Assembly (NCBI GenBank): GCA_016208495.1
Contig: JACQXX010000057.1
Coordinates: 1-57,065 of the forward strand
Direction of reading: 5' to 3'
DNA length: 57,065 bases
DNA from: Acidobacteriota bacterium
Lineage (GTDB): Bacteria > Acidobacteriota > Blastocatellia > Chloracidobacteriales > Chloracidobacteriaceae
A model generated the notes under the pieces. It saw nothing but the letters and a program-made list of their open reading frames with translations. It was not told the origin of the DNA and searched no databases. Positions 34,053 through 42,456 of this stretch are shown piece by piece. How positions within the stretch are numbered: position 1 is the first letter of the stretch; each line of letters starts with the position of its first letter. A program made the translations under genes and the position numbers.

Positions 34053-36074
34053 CTATCTGGAACGAAAGGGAACTCTGACCGAGGTCCAGGCCCCTTCCTG
34101 AGCCCAACGGATTTCAATTTGGTCAGGTCGGATGGTTTCAGGAAACCGAAAGTCAATTGAATCAGTCGCAAGCGGATTGATCGGTTCAAATTGAATCTGA
34201 ACTGGTTCAAGTTGAGTAATCTGTGCGAGTTGGGGGCCAGTTGAGGAACTTCCCGTACTGACTGCCATAAGTTCAATTTTACCAACAGGTTGTGTTCCAA
34301 GATTTCGGGCTTTTACCCGGATGATCTGGCCCGAATTTTCCTGACGAAGTCGAGTCACCGAAAATTCAACGGTGCCAGCCTGAAATACTTGTTCCTTGCC
34401 TTCAGTGCCCGTTTGCGTCAACTCTGATTTAGCCTGGATTCTCAGGTGTTCATTGCCAACCTTAAACACACACTTGAGACGGTCAACGGAAATCGTCCCC
34501 GAGTCAAAGATAAACCCTGAAACCAGCGGTGTGGTTATCAATGTCCGTGGAAATGGTTTTAAGATGGCGCGAGCCGTGACGGGTTGACCATTGGTATCCC
34601 ATTGTAACGGCGAGATTTCGCGGGGTGTACTTCCCCGGAAGCGCTCCAAGCACACAATGGCCAGGGTCAATCCCTGGAATTCCTCTATGTAAATGCCAGC
34701 CAAAATTTCACCAGCCGTCACCTGCTTGACCTGGGCAGAGCGAACACCCAGTGTTTGAGTCAAATAATCAAGGCGATCCTGGGCAACCGATAAGGGCTGG
34801 CGTCCAGCAGAAGTGGGCTCACCTGTCCGGTAGACAACCGAAGCCATCGAGCCTGAGGTACCGCCGGTGATTTGATTCAAGCGGTGCACTTGATCTTGTT
34901 GGGCGGGGGTCAACGGGGAATCATTGATAGGTGGAATGCCCACGGATGGTTTCACTTGGGACTCGATGTTGGGTGAAGAAAGGATCGGAAAGGCTTTCGC
35001 ATCGGGTGCGGCTGGTCCGGTTTGGTCAGCCACCGGAACTGGTGATGCCTGCAGCGAAACGAGTGCGGTTTGAACCCCAACCTGAACTCCGAGAACTGGC
35101 TGTGATGAGCCGGGTGCGTTCATCTGATTCACTTCGGATGACTCAGTTAGATCAAATAGAAAACTGCCTGCAACCGGTGTTTTCTTGATGGCTTCAGGGA
35201 GCGTTTGATGGGTAAACTTCGGCAGAATGGTGGTTTCCCTAAGGGTCCAGCTTGGTGTGGTCAACACCACCTTTTTGGATTTCGAGGCCGGAGCAATCCG
35301 CAAAACTGCCAGCAAATACTGACCTTCCCGACGAACCCAAAATGAAGTTGTCCCAAACTGGTTGGTTACCACACTCGCTGGGCGTTCCTGAAGAGACTGG
35401 TTGGTTAAGGCACGCAGCCGAGCTTTGGCTTCGTCGAGACTCACGGTTGGAAATTGTGATTCGGGGGCTTGTCCGGTCTGTGAGTTTGCCAAAAGTGGTG
35501 GATTGGCTGGACCATCAGGGTCCACAAACCGGCACCGATAGACCGTCAGCGTTTCACTTTCGGTATTATCTAATAGAATTGACAGTACTCGACCGTTTGC
35601 CAGCTTGATAGTCAGGTTGGTGACAATCCGGTCTCCGGCTGGATCATTGACTTTAAGGGGTTTGATCAGCAATAAGCGTGAGGACGGCTGAACATTTTTT
35701 ACCGGTTGGGCTGATGTTTCCGGCAGTGGCTCAACCAGAAATCGGGCTGGGTTACCCACTAAAATTGCCTCGGGCAGGACTGGCAATTCAACCAGGCACA
35801 CAAAATTAGGCCGGACCCGGAGATGATAGATCTTTCCATCCTGAATGGTTACTTCGTCGGTCGGCGCCTGAATCAGGGTCAGATTGGTCAGGGGAGATGA
35901 CTCAGGTACCGACTGGTTCGCGGGCGGTGGCACTGCCTGTTGTCGGGTATTGGTTCGACCCGCCACGGTTTTTTTCGAATTTTTGGGTTTAGATTGAGCA
36001 GCGGCACGGTGTGATCCTGACAGAAAGAAAAAGCAACTAAGGATAAAAATTCCGAGCACCTGAATGTAACGCAT
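34053..36074 (-). CDS. Secreted protein of unknown family, with a VirB9/TrbG-like N-terminal region
   Basis: The 673-residue protein starts with a signal peptide (YIQVLGIFILSCFFFLSG, cleavage after RAAAQ). Residues about 60-170 have a beta pattern that recalls VirB9/TrbG-type or secretin-N domains: FVCLVELPVLPEAILVGNPARF, then RLLLIKPLKVNDPAGDRIVTNLTIKL. This is only a resemblance. The rest (about 170-673) is Pro/Thr/Gln-rich with beta segments, and a C-terminal part (about 555-670) looks Ig-like. No catalytic motif was found. ATG 36074 follows GGAGAG on the minus strand; a longer frame to 36089 would include that site. It is the first gene of the operon with the kinase and DUF4384 genes, so it may be exported or modified with them. 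Confidence 0.7.
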   Translation of the reverse strand: MRYIQVLGIFILSCFFFLSGSHRAAAQSKPKNSKKTVAGRTNTRQQAVPPPANQSVPESSPLTNLTLIQAPTDEVTIQDGKIYHLRVRPNFVCLVELPVLPEAILVGNPARFLVEPLPETSAQPVKNVQPSSRLLLIKPLKVNDPAGDRIVTNLTIKLANGRVLSILLDNTESETLTVYRCRFVDPDGPANPPLLANSQTGQAPESQFPTVSLDEAKARLRALTNQSLQERPASVVTNQFGTTSFWVRREGQYLLAVLRIAPASKSKKVVLTTPSWTLRETTILPKFTHQTLPEAIKKTPVAGSFLFDLTESSEVNQMNAPGSSQPVLGVQVGVQTALVSLQASPVPVADQTGPAAPDAKAFPILSSPNIESQVKPSVGIPPINDSPLTPAQQDQVHRLNQITGGTSGSMASVVYRTGEPTSAGRQPLSVAQDRLDYLTQTLGVRSAQVKQVTAGEILAGIYIEEFQGLTLAIVCLERFRGSTPREISPLQWDTNGQPVTARAILKPFPRTLITTPLVSGFIFDSGTISVDRLKCVFKVGNEHLRIQAKSELTQTGTEGKEQVFQAGTVEFSVTRLRQENSGQIIRVKARNLGTQPVGKIELMAVSTGSSSTGPQLAQITQLEPVQIQFEPINPLATDSIDFRFPETIRPDQIEIRWAQEGAWTSVRVPFRSR

Positions 36075-36267
36075 AGGCTCTCCAGTCAAAAATTAAATTG
36101 CGGTTGAATGTGATTCTGTAGAGCAACTGGCGTTCCATTCAATTTTAAATTTCTTTTTAAATCTGGATTTGAGGTAGACAAGTCATAGGGAAGCCCGGTA
36201 AGCTACTTCCGATAATGAAGCTTATCAGAAGTATTTTTTGGTGAATCCGCACTGACTGCGATTCGCT

Positions 36268-37377
36268 ATGGCTGTGAAAAACCGACTGGATTCGACTATG
36301 GCAAAACAAAAACCCAACCCAACCCTCTCGATCCCAGGGGAATTTGACCAGATAACGGACCTGACGGTGTCAACCCCGGCGGGAAAGGAATCGGCACTCA
36401 TCCCGGTGAATGATTCGAAATCATTGATGCCGCTGGTCTTAGAGCGCCTGCGCGACTTTGTGAACAAATCGAATTCTGAAGCGACCCGCCGAGCCTACCG
36501 GGTCACTATGGAACAATTCCAGATTTTCCTTCGCAACCGGGGCAAAAATATTGTTCAGGCCACACCCGGTGATGTACTGGCCTTTCGAGATGGGCTGATC
36601 CAGGGTCCCAAACCCTTGAAACCGGCTTCGGTCACCTTGAGGCTGGCGGCATTGCGGAGCTTTTATAAGTATCTCCACCTGGCGGGTTTGGTGCCGATCA
36701 ATCCGGCTGATACCCGGCTGGTAACGCCGCCACCGCCGCCCGAGATGGCCACCACCAATGCTTTGTCCCCCAAAGAAGTCCGCATGTTGCTCGGTAGCCC
36801 CGACCGCAAGGAGGTAACCGGTGCCCGTGATTATGTGGTGTTACTCCTGCTGGCGAGGCTGGCGTTGCGGGCCGCTGAGGTGTGCAGCCTTCGGAACCAG
36901 GATGTGATGCGGGTCTCTGCCCGTGATATTCGAGGGCGCTCAATCAACTGGGTTATCCGCGTCCGGGTAAAAGGAGGGCGAGAACGAAAACTCCCACTTC
37001 CAGATGATGTGAAATCTGCGATTGAAGAGTATTTAAAGCTGGACGATGAAATGCGACGATTGACCAAGGGGCTCAATCCGGACGCCGCGTTGATCCAGCG
37101 GACCGGGATGGGACGAACACTTGGAGGAAAGGCGCTGACCACTCGCGCACTTTGGAATATTGTCAATAAGTATGCCGAATATGTGGGGCTCGATCAGGTT
37201 CATCCACATTCATTTCGCCATACAGCCATCACCCGGGCACTGGATATGGGATTGAGTTACCGTGATGTTCAGATGATGACTGGACATAAGACCCTGCTCA
37301 CGGTTCAACGCTATGATGCCCACCGGGAAGATATGTCGCGAAATGCCATCAATGAATTGAATTATGAGGATGAATAA
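36268..37377 (+). CDS. Tyrosine recombinase (XerC/D-like)
   Basis: The product has 369 residues. A SAM-like core-binding domain lies at about 60-155 (LERLRDFVNKSNSEATRRAYRVTMEQF). The catalytic domain shows Arg in LALRAAEVCSLR, Lys in KGGRERKLPLP, His-x-x-Arg in HPHSFRHTAITRA, His in TGHKTLLT and the nucleophile Tyr in VQRYDAH. It cuts and rejoins DNA through a 3'-phosphotyrosyl link. It could be XerC/D for chromosome dimers or an orphan integrase. No attachment sites, phage genes or tRNA are near. The start is uncertain (ATG 36268 or 36298, no clear ribosome site). It is divergent from the 36074 operon. Confidence 0.92.
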   Translation: MAVKNRLDSTMAKQKPNPTLSIPGEFDQITDLTVSTPAGKESALIPVNDSKSLMPLVLERLRDFVNKSNSEATRRAYRVTMEQFQIFLRNRGKNIVQATPGDVLAFRDGLIQGPKPLKPASVTLRLAALRSFYKYLHLAGLVPINPADTRLVTPPPPPEMATTNALSPKEVRMLLGSPDRKEVTGARDYVVLLLLARLALRAAEVCSLRNQDVMRVSARDIRGRSINWVIRVRVKGGRERKLPLPDDVKSAIEEYLKLDDEMRRLTKGLNPDAALIQRTGMGRTLGGKALTTRALWNIVNKYAEYVGLDQVHPHSFRHTAITRALDMGLSYRDVQMMTGHKTLLTVQRYDAHREDMSRNAINELNYEDE

Positions 37378-37653
37378 AGATTAAATTCAATTCGGATTTA
37401 ATTTGATGGGCTGTCTCCCTGGGGCGTGGATTCAGGTTTTCGGGTGGCCGGGTCTGGAGTATGATGAGAGCTTGTTTGATCGTTTGCTTATTTGGGGAAG
37501 TCCACTCCTTTGCCGCCAGCCCCTCATTTTGATTTTGGTTGTGTCGGCAAGGTACACGTTCCCCAATCTCCATCCGTCATTTGAACCGATCTTCAACCAC
37601 TGGTCCGTCAACCAGGCCGTCCTTATCCGAAGGGTTTTGAGCAAAGGGAATTT

Positions 37654-40305
37654 ATGGGAGATCTGAAAGAACCACCACCGGGGCACGGGGAAAACATATC
37701 ATTGGGCAGTTCAACAGTAATTGACTCTTACCATTTGGAAAGCAGCACCCTCCCAACCCAGCACCAGTTGAACCAGTCCAGCACCGGCATTCGCACCACG
37801 GATTTAATTGGGCAGATGTTGGGAGACAAATACCGGATCCATCGGCTTCTCGGGCAGGGAGGGGCTGGGGCTGTCTATCACGCCACCCAACTTGACCTGG
37901 ACCGTCCGGTGGCCATCAAGGTGTTACGGCCAGATGTTGTGTGTGATGTGGTGGCGATTGAGCGATTTCGCCGTGAAGCACGGGCGGCGGCCAAACTCCA
38001 TCATCCCAACGTGGTTGCGGTCTATGATTTCGGCATGCTTCCGGAAATCTGTGCCTTTATCGCCATGGAATACCTGATCGGTCGTACCCTGCGGGAAGAA
38101 ATTCGGAGATTTCCGACCGGGCTTCCGGTGGAAAAAGCGATTGGTATCTTTGATCAGATTTGTTTTGGTGTTCAGGCTGCCCACGATTTGAGCATCATTC
38201 ATCGGGATTTGAAACCACAAAACATTTTTCTCGAAGAATTTACCAACGGACAGGTTTTGGCCAAGGTGCTTGATTTCGGGATTGCCAAAATGCTGGAAAG
38301 TTCAAATGAGGAACAGCTGATTGATCTGACGGGATCAATGCTGCTGGGGACGCCACATTATTGCTCGCCTGAACAATGTCTGGGTGAACCGCTCGATCAC
38401 CGGTCAGATCTTTACAGCCTGGGGATTATGCTGTTTCAAATGCTGACGGGTCACCTTCCATTTGATGGAAACAGTTCAGGCGCTATCTTGATCCAGCATG
38501 TCAACGGACATCCCAAAACGCTGCGTGAATTCCGCCCATCGCTTCCACTGGCCCTGGAACGAGTTGTGTTGCGGGCATTGGAAAAAAATCGGAGTGACCG
38601 GCCAGCCTCAGCCCGTGATTTCGCGATCATGGTCAAATCGGCATTACAGGATGAATCCAGGTTTTTAACCACATCCATCAATTTAAAAGCTGAGACGACT
38701 GAAAAAACCGAAACCGTTCCACTTCCTGTCCGAATCCCCGAGGTTGACCCTCCAACTCTGGTTCAATCAACCATCGTCTGTCAGTCGGATGCAACTCCAA
38801 TTTCTTCGGGTGAATTGCGTGAAAAGCTCAACCTGTCCTCACCCTCAAACCCAAGGCTCAATTCCACCTTTCCGATTGATATTGGCTTTGCCAAACGCCG
38901 GCTGGCGGTTCTGCCACTCCGCAATTTGGCCCGGATGGCCGATATTGAGTTCTTAAGTTTTTCACTGGCTGATGCGGTGATTTCACAACTGGCCTATGTC
39001 AAATCCTTGATTGTACGGCCTTCGAGCGCCATTGAACGCTTTCGCGATCAGGTGGAAGTCGAACAAGTCGCCCGAGCCCTGGATGTGGATACCGTTTTGA
39101 CCGGAAACTTCTTAAAGGCTGGCGACACCTTTCGCGTCAGCGTGCAACTGGTTGATATTCCACTCAACGAGATTATCTGGCGGGAACAGTTTGATTTGCC
39201 GTTTGGCGATATTCTGGTTTTGCAGGATCGAATCGCTGAAAAAATCGTCGAAGGACTGAAACTGACGATTTCTTCGGCTGAGTTGGAACTTATCCACCGG
39301 GATGTGGCCAGGAATGCGGTGGCGTACGAGTTATTTTTGAAAGCCAAAAACTATAGCCACGATATGCATCAGAATCAGACTGCACTCGACCTGCTGAAGA
39401 GTTCGCTTGAAGCCGATCCGAATTATGCCCCGGCCTGGGCCGAACTGGCGATGCGCCACCTTCACATTGCATTGAAGGGATTAGGCGGGATTTCGCACGT
39501 GGTCGAAGCCCGAAAAGCGGCCAATCGGGCGCTTGAAATCAACCCCGACCTCCCCGAGGCGCTTTCTGCTTTGATGGGGGTCAGCGCGGAAATGGGTGAT
39601 GTCTCGGAAGCCGTCCGAATTTGCTACCGATTGTTGGAAATTGCCCCGAATAATGAATTGACTTATCTGGGGTTGGGGCATGCCTATGAGTATTCTGGTC
39701 TTCTGGACCAGGCATTGCGGGCTTATACCCGGTCCATGCAAATCAACCCCAAATTAAGTGCTCCCTACACCCAGATTGCCGCCGTTTTGAGCCAGCGTGG
39801 ACGATATGATCTGGCCTATGAATTTCTGACCACCCGTGATTGCAAGGAAGTCATGTGTGAGGTCAAAGCCTATTTACTTGGAATCCTGGCGATGCGCAAG
39901 GGGGAAAAGGATGAAGCCGTGCGCCAGTTTAAATCGGCTGAACAATGGAGTCCTCGCAGCCTCTGGGGGCGACTCAGTCTGGCCATGCACCTCAACCTGG
40001 ATGGTGATCTTGCCGGCAGTCTTACCATTTTGGAGCAAATCCGGACCACGGTGACGAGTGGTGATAGTTGCTTCTACCTGGCACATCATTACACCACGCT
40101 CAACCAGCCTGAGATTGTGCTTGATTTGCTTGAGAAAGCGATTGATCGTGGATACTGCAATGTCGAAGGGTATGAACACGATCCAGCATTTACCGACCTT
40201 CATGCCCATCCACGGTTTACCGCATTGGTGAGCCGGGCCCGTGACCTCCAAAGCCAGTTTATGTCTTGTATGAATGAGCTTCAACGCAAAGAGGTGACCA
40301 GGTGA
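37654..40305 (+). CDS. Ser/Thr kinase with TolB-N-like and TPR domains
   Basis: The 883-residue protein has a kinase domain at about 62-320 with GQGGAGAVYHA, AIKVLR, HRDLKPQN, DFGIAKML and GTPHYCSPEQC. Then comes a Pro/Ser-rich linker. A domain at about 410-545 (RRLAVLPLRNL, VIRPSSAI-like VRPSSAIERF and VDTVLTGNFLKAGDTFRVSVQLVD) matches the FlgO/TolB N-terminal type seen before TPRs in adenylate-cyclase-like proteins. At least six TPR units follow (about 555-860). No transmembrane helix is present, so it is a cytoplasmic signalling scaffold. The last codons and stop lie inside a tandem-repeat array (GAGGTGACCAGGTGA), showing that the array has grown into the gene end. AAGGGAA precedes the ATG. 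Confidence 0.93.
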   Translation: MGDLKEPPPGHGENISLGSSTVIDSYHLESSTLPTQHQLNQSSTGIRTTDLIGQMLGDKYRIHRLLGQGGAGAVYHATQLDLDRPVAIKVLRPDVVCDVVAIERFRREARAAAKLHHPNVVAVYDFGMLPEICAFIAMEYLIGRTLREEIRRFPTGLPVEKAIGIFDQICFGVQAAHDLSIIHRDLKPQNIFLEEFTNGQVLAKVLDFGIAKMLESSNEEQLIDLTGSMLLGTPHYCSPEQCLGEPLDHRSDLYSLGIMLFQMLTGHLPFDGNSSGAILIQHVNGHPKTLREFRPSLPLALERVVLRALEKNRSDRPASARDFAIMVKSALQDESRFLTTSINLKAETTEKTETVPLPVRIPEVDPPTLVQSTIVCQSDATPISSGELREKLNLSSPSNPRLNSTFPIDIGFAKRRLAVLPLRNLARMADIEFLSFSLADAVISQLAYVKSLIVRPSSAIERFRDQVEVEQVARALDVDTVLTGNFLKAGDTFRVSVQLVDIPLNEIIWREQFDLPFGDILVLQDRIAEKIVEGLKLTISSAELELIHRDVARNAVAYELFLKAKNYSHDMHQNQTALDLLKSSLEADPNYAPAWAELAMRHLHIALKGLGGISHVVEARKAANRALEINPDLPEALSALMGVSAEMGDVSEAVRICYRLLEIAPNNELTYLGLGHAYEYSGLLDQALRAYTRSMQINPKLSAPYTQIAAVLSQRGRYDLAYEFLTTRDCKEVMCEVKAYLLGILAMRKGEKDEAVRQFKSAEQWSPRSLWGRLSLAMHLNLDGDLAGSLTILEQIRTTVTSGDSCFYLAHHYTTLNQPEIVLDLLEKAIDRGYCNVEGYEHDPAFTDLHAHPRFTALVSRARDLQSQFMSCMNELQRKEVTR

Positions 40306-40560
40306 CAGAAATAACCGGATGACAAGGGACGGGGTGACAAGGGGACAAGGGTGACAAGGGGACAGGGTGACAGAAATGACAAGGTGACAAGGCTGTCCAA
40401 AATTGATTGTTCCAGAGCCAAATCCATCTGGGAACGAACTGATCATTTCTTTTTCTATCTGCTAACTATTCACAATAAAAAAGATACCAGATAATCACCT
40501 TGTCCCCCTGTCCCCCCTCCCTTGTCCCCCTGTCCCCCTGTCACTTGTCCCCTGTCATCT
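40292..40560. repeat. Inverted pair of GTGACAAGG-type arrays around a 100-nt spacer
   Basis: The left array 40292-40393 has units such as GTGACAAGG, GGACAAGG and GTGACAGAAAT. The right array, about 40495-40560, has CTTGTCCCC, CTGTCCCCC and CTGTCACTT units, its reverse complement. The spacer (40394-40494) is AT-rich and non-coding. The units are relatives of those at 30457 and 30985 but are more degenerate and 8-10 nt long. The first repeats overlap the end of the kinase gene. Confidence 0.9.
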
Positions 40561-40659
40561 GATCGGCTTGCCATTCGTCGTCCAGTCCAATAAAGTCAGC
40601 AACACACATCCTTTATTCAATCAATCCAATCAGTTCAAACTCCTTACACACCCAAAACA

Positions 40660-42372
40660 ATGTGGTTGTGGCCAGTTCATTTTATGAGGCTTATTTCCTT
40701 TTTTTTAGTTGTTCTTTTCATTGGAACCCAAACCCTTCTGGGGACGGAAAAACCTGCGGACACCGTATTTCTCAACGGGAATGTTTATACCGTGTCTGAT
40801 GCTCATCCACGGGCAGAGGCGATGGCCATTCGAAATGGCAAACTGATGTTTGTTGGTTCAACCAAAGAAGCGCGACGCCATATCGGGAAAGCGACCAAAG
40901 TGGTTGATTTGCAAGGGAAAACCGTGGTGCCAGGATTCACGGATGCCCACTGTCACCTGGCTGGAATTGGGCAACGTGAATTGCAGCTCAATCTTGAGGG
41001 AACAACCAGTCTCGACGACTTGCTTACCAAAATCAAGCAGCGGGTGGATCAAGCCAAACCTGGAGAATGGATCATCGGGCGCGGGTGGATCGAAACCTTT
41101 TGGACGCCGCCAGTTTTTCCGACCTGCCTGGATTTGGACCGGGTTTCACCCAAAAACCCGGTGTTTTTGCAGCGTGCCGACGGACACGGAGCTGTCGTCA
41201 ACAGCCTGGTTTTAAAAATGGCGGGCATTTCCAAAGAAACTCCAAACCCGGCTGGCGGCGAAATAATGCGCGATCCGAAAACTGGCGAAGCCAACGGGAT
41301 GTTGCTTGATAAAGCGAATTTTCTGGTCGTGCCCTACTTACCCCATCCGACAGCGGAAGATTCCACAAAAGCTCTGTTGCTTGGAATTGAACGAAGTCTG
41401 TCACTCGGATGGTGCCAAATCCAGATTGCCGGGAACTCGCGGGCTGAAATTGATTTGCTCAACAGGTTGTACCAGGACGGAAAGGTCAAACTTCGCATCT
41501 ATAACGCCATTGCTGGACCTGGACCGGAAGCCGAAGAACTGATCAAAGCCGGGCCGAAAATTGGCGAATACGGCAATCGCTTCACCTTGCGGGGAATCAA
41601 GCTGGTACTTGATGGGGCGCTCGGATCAAAAGGAGCGGCGTTGCTTGAGCCCTATGCCGACTACAACACGACTGGACTCTTAATTTTAGAAGAAAAAGAC
41701 GTGATGCCGCTGTTGAAAGAAGCACTTCGACAAGGCATCCAGATCGAAACGCATGCCATTGGTGACCGGGCCAATCGAACCATCCTGGACTGGTATGAAA
41801 AAGCGTTTCAGGCCGTGCCACCGAAGGAACGAAAAATCCGTGACCCCCGGTGGCGGGTCGAACATGCGCAAATTCTCAATCTGGCTGATCTTCCACGGTT
41901 TCAAAAGCTCGGTGTCATTCCATCAATGCAACCGTCCCACGCCATCGGAGACCTTCATTTTGCGCCAAGCCGAATTGGAATCAAGCGACTGGCGGGCGCC
42001 TATGCCTGGAAAAGCTTGCTCAAAACGGGTGTTGTGATTGCCGGAGGTTCCGACGCGCCGGTTGAACGAGGCGAACCGATGATTGAATTTTATGCCGCCG
42101 TCGCCCGAAAAGACCAAAAAGGATTTTCAGGTGAGGGCTGGCATCCGGAGGAAGCCGTCACTCGCGAAGAAGCCCTCAAAATGTTGACCCTTTGGCCGGC
42201 CTATGCCGCCTTTGAAGAAAAACTCAAAGGCTCGCTTGAACCAGGGAAACTCGCTGATTTTGTGGTGCTTTCCGCCGACATTATGAAAATCCCGGACCCT
42301 GAAATCCTCAAAACACAGTGCCTGATGACGGTGGTGGGTGGTGAAGTGGTATTTGAGAACAAAGCCAAATAG
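40660..42372 (+). CDS. YtcJ-like amidohydrolase, exported
   Basis: The 570-residue protein has a signal peptide (MRLISFFLVVLFIGTQTLLG, with a second in-frame ATG at 40684 that may be the true start). The amidohydrolase-3 domain shows the metal motif DAHCHLAG, the stretch GIKLVLDGALGSKGAALLEPYADY, then the ligands THAIGDRA and VEHAQ and the catalytic Asp in GGSDAPVERGEP. Members hydrolyse N-substituted amides or formamides, and the substrate cannot be predicted. Localisation is probably periplasmic. The molybdoenzyme gene lies 84 bases downstream and might be co-transcribed. No strong ribosome site is seen before either ATG. Confidence 0.88.
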   Translation: MWLWPVHFMRLISFFLVVLFIGTQTLLGTEKPADTVFLNGNVYTVSDAHPRAEAMAIRNGKLMFVGSTKEARRHIGKATKVVDLQGKTVVPGFTDAHCHLAGIGQRELQLNLEGTTSLDDLLTKIKQRVDQAKPGEWIIGRGWIETFWTPPVFPTCLDLDRVSPKNPVFLQRADGHGAVVNSLVLKMAGISKETPNPAGGEIMRDPKTGEANGMLLDKANFLVVPYLPHPTAEDSTKALLLGIERSLSLGWCQIQIAGNSRAEIDLLNRLYQDGKVKLRIYNAIAGPGPEAEELIKAGPKIGEYGNRFTLRGIKLVLDGALGSKGAALLEPYADYNTTGLLILEEKDVMPLLKEALRQGIQIETHAIGDRANRTILDWYEKAFQAVPPKERKIRDPRWRVEHAQILNLADLPRFQKLGVIPSMQPSHAIGDLHFAPSRIGIKRLAGAYAWKSLLKTGVVIAGGSDAPVERGEPMIEFYAAVARKDQKGFSGEGWHPEEAVTREEALKMLTLWPAYAAFEEKLKGSLEPGKLADFVVLSADIMKIPDPEILKTQCLMTVVGGEVVFENKAK

Positions 42373-42456
42373 CGAAATAGCGAAGGAGTGATATTCCGTG
42401 TATTCCGTGGTTTCTCATTCTGAAAATCAAAAGACCAAAAGCGAAGGAGCATTGCT

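Noticed and set aside
36268-37377. Integrase of a genomic island
   Set aside because: No attachment-site repeats, tRNA or cargo of foreign composition lie beside it, so it is kept as a stand-alone recombinase.
39874-40446. A 190-residue minus-strand frame over the end of the kinase gene and the repeat array
   Set aside because: It is a shadow of the kinase gene extended by the repeats, and its middle is a repeat translation (SPCHP-like).
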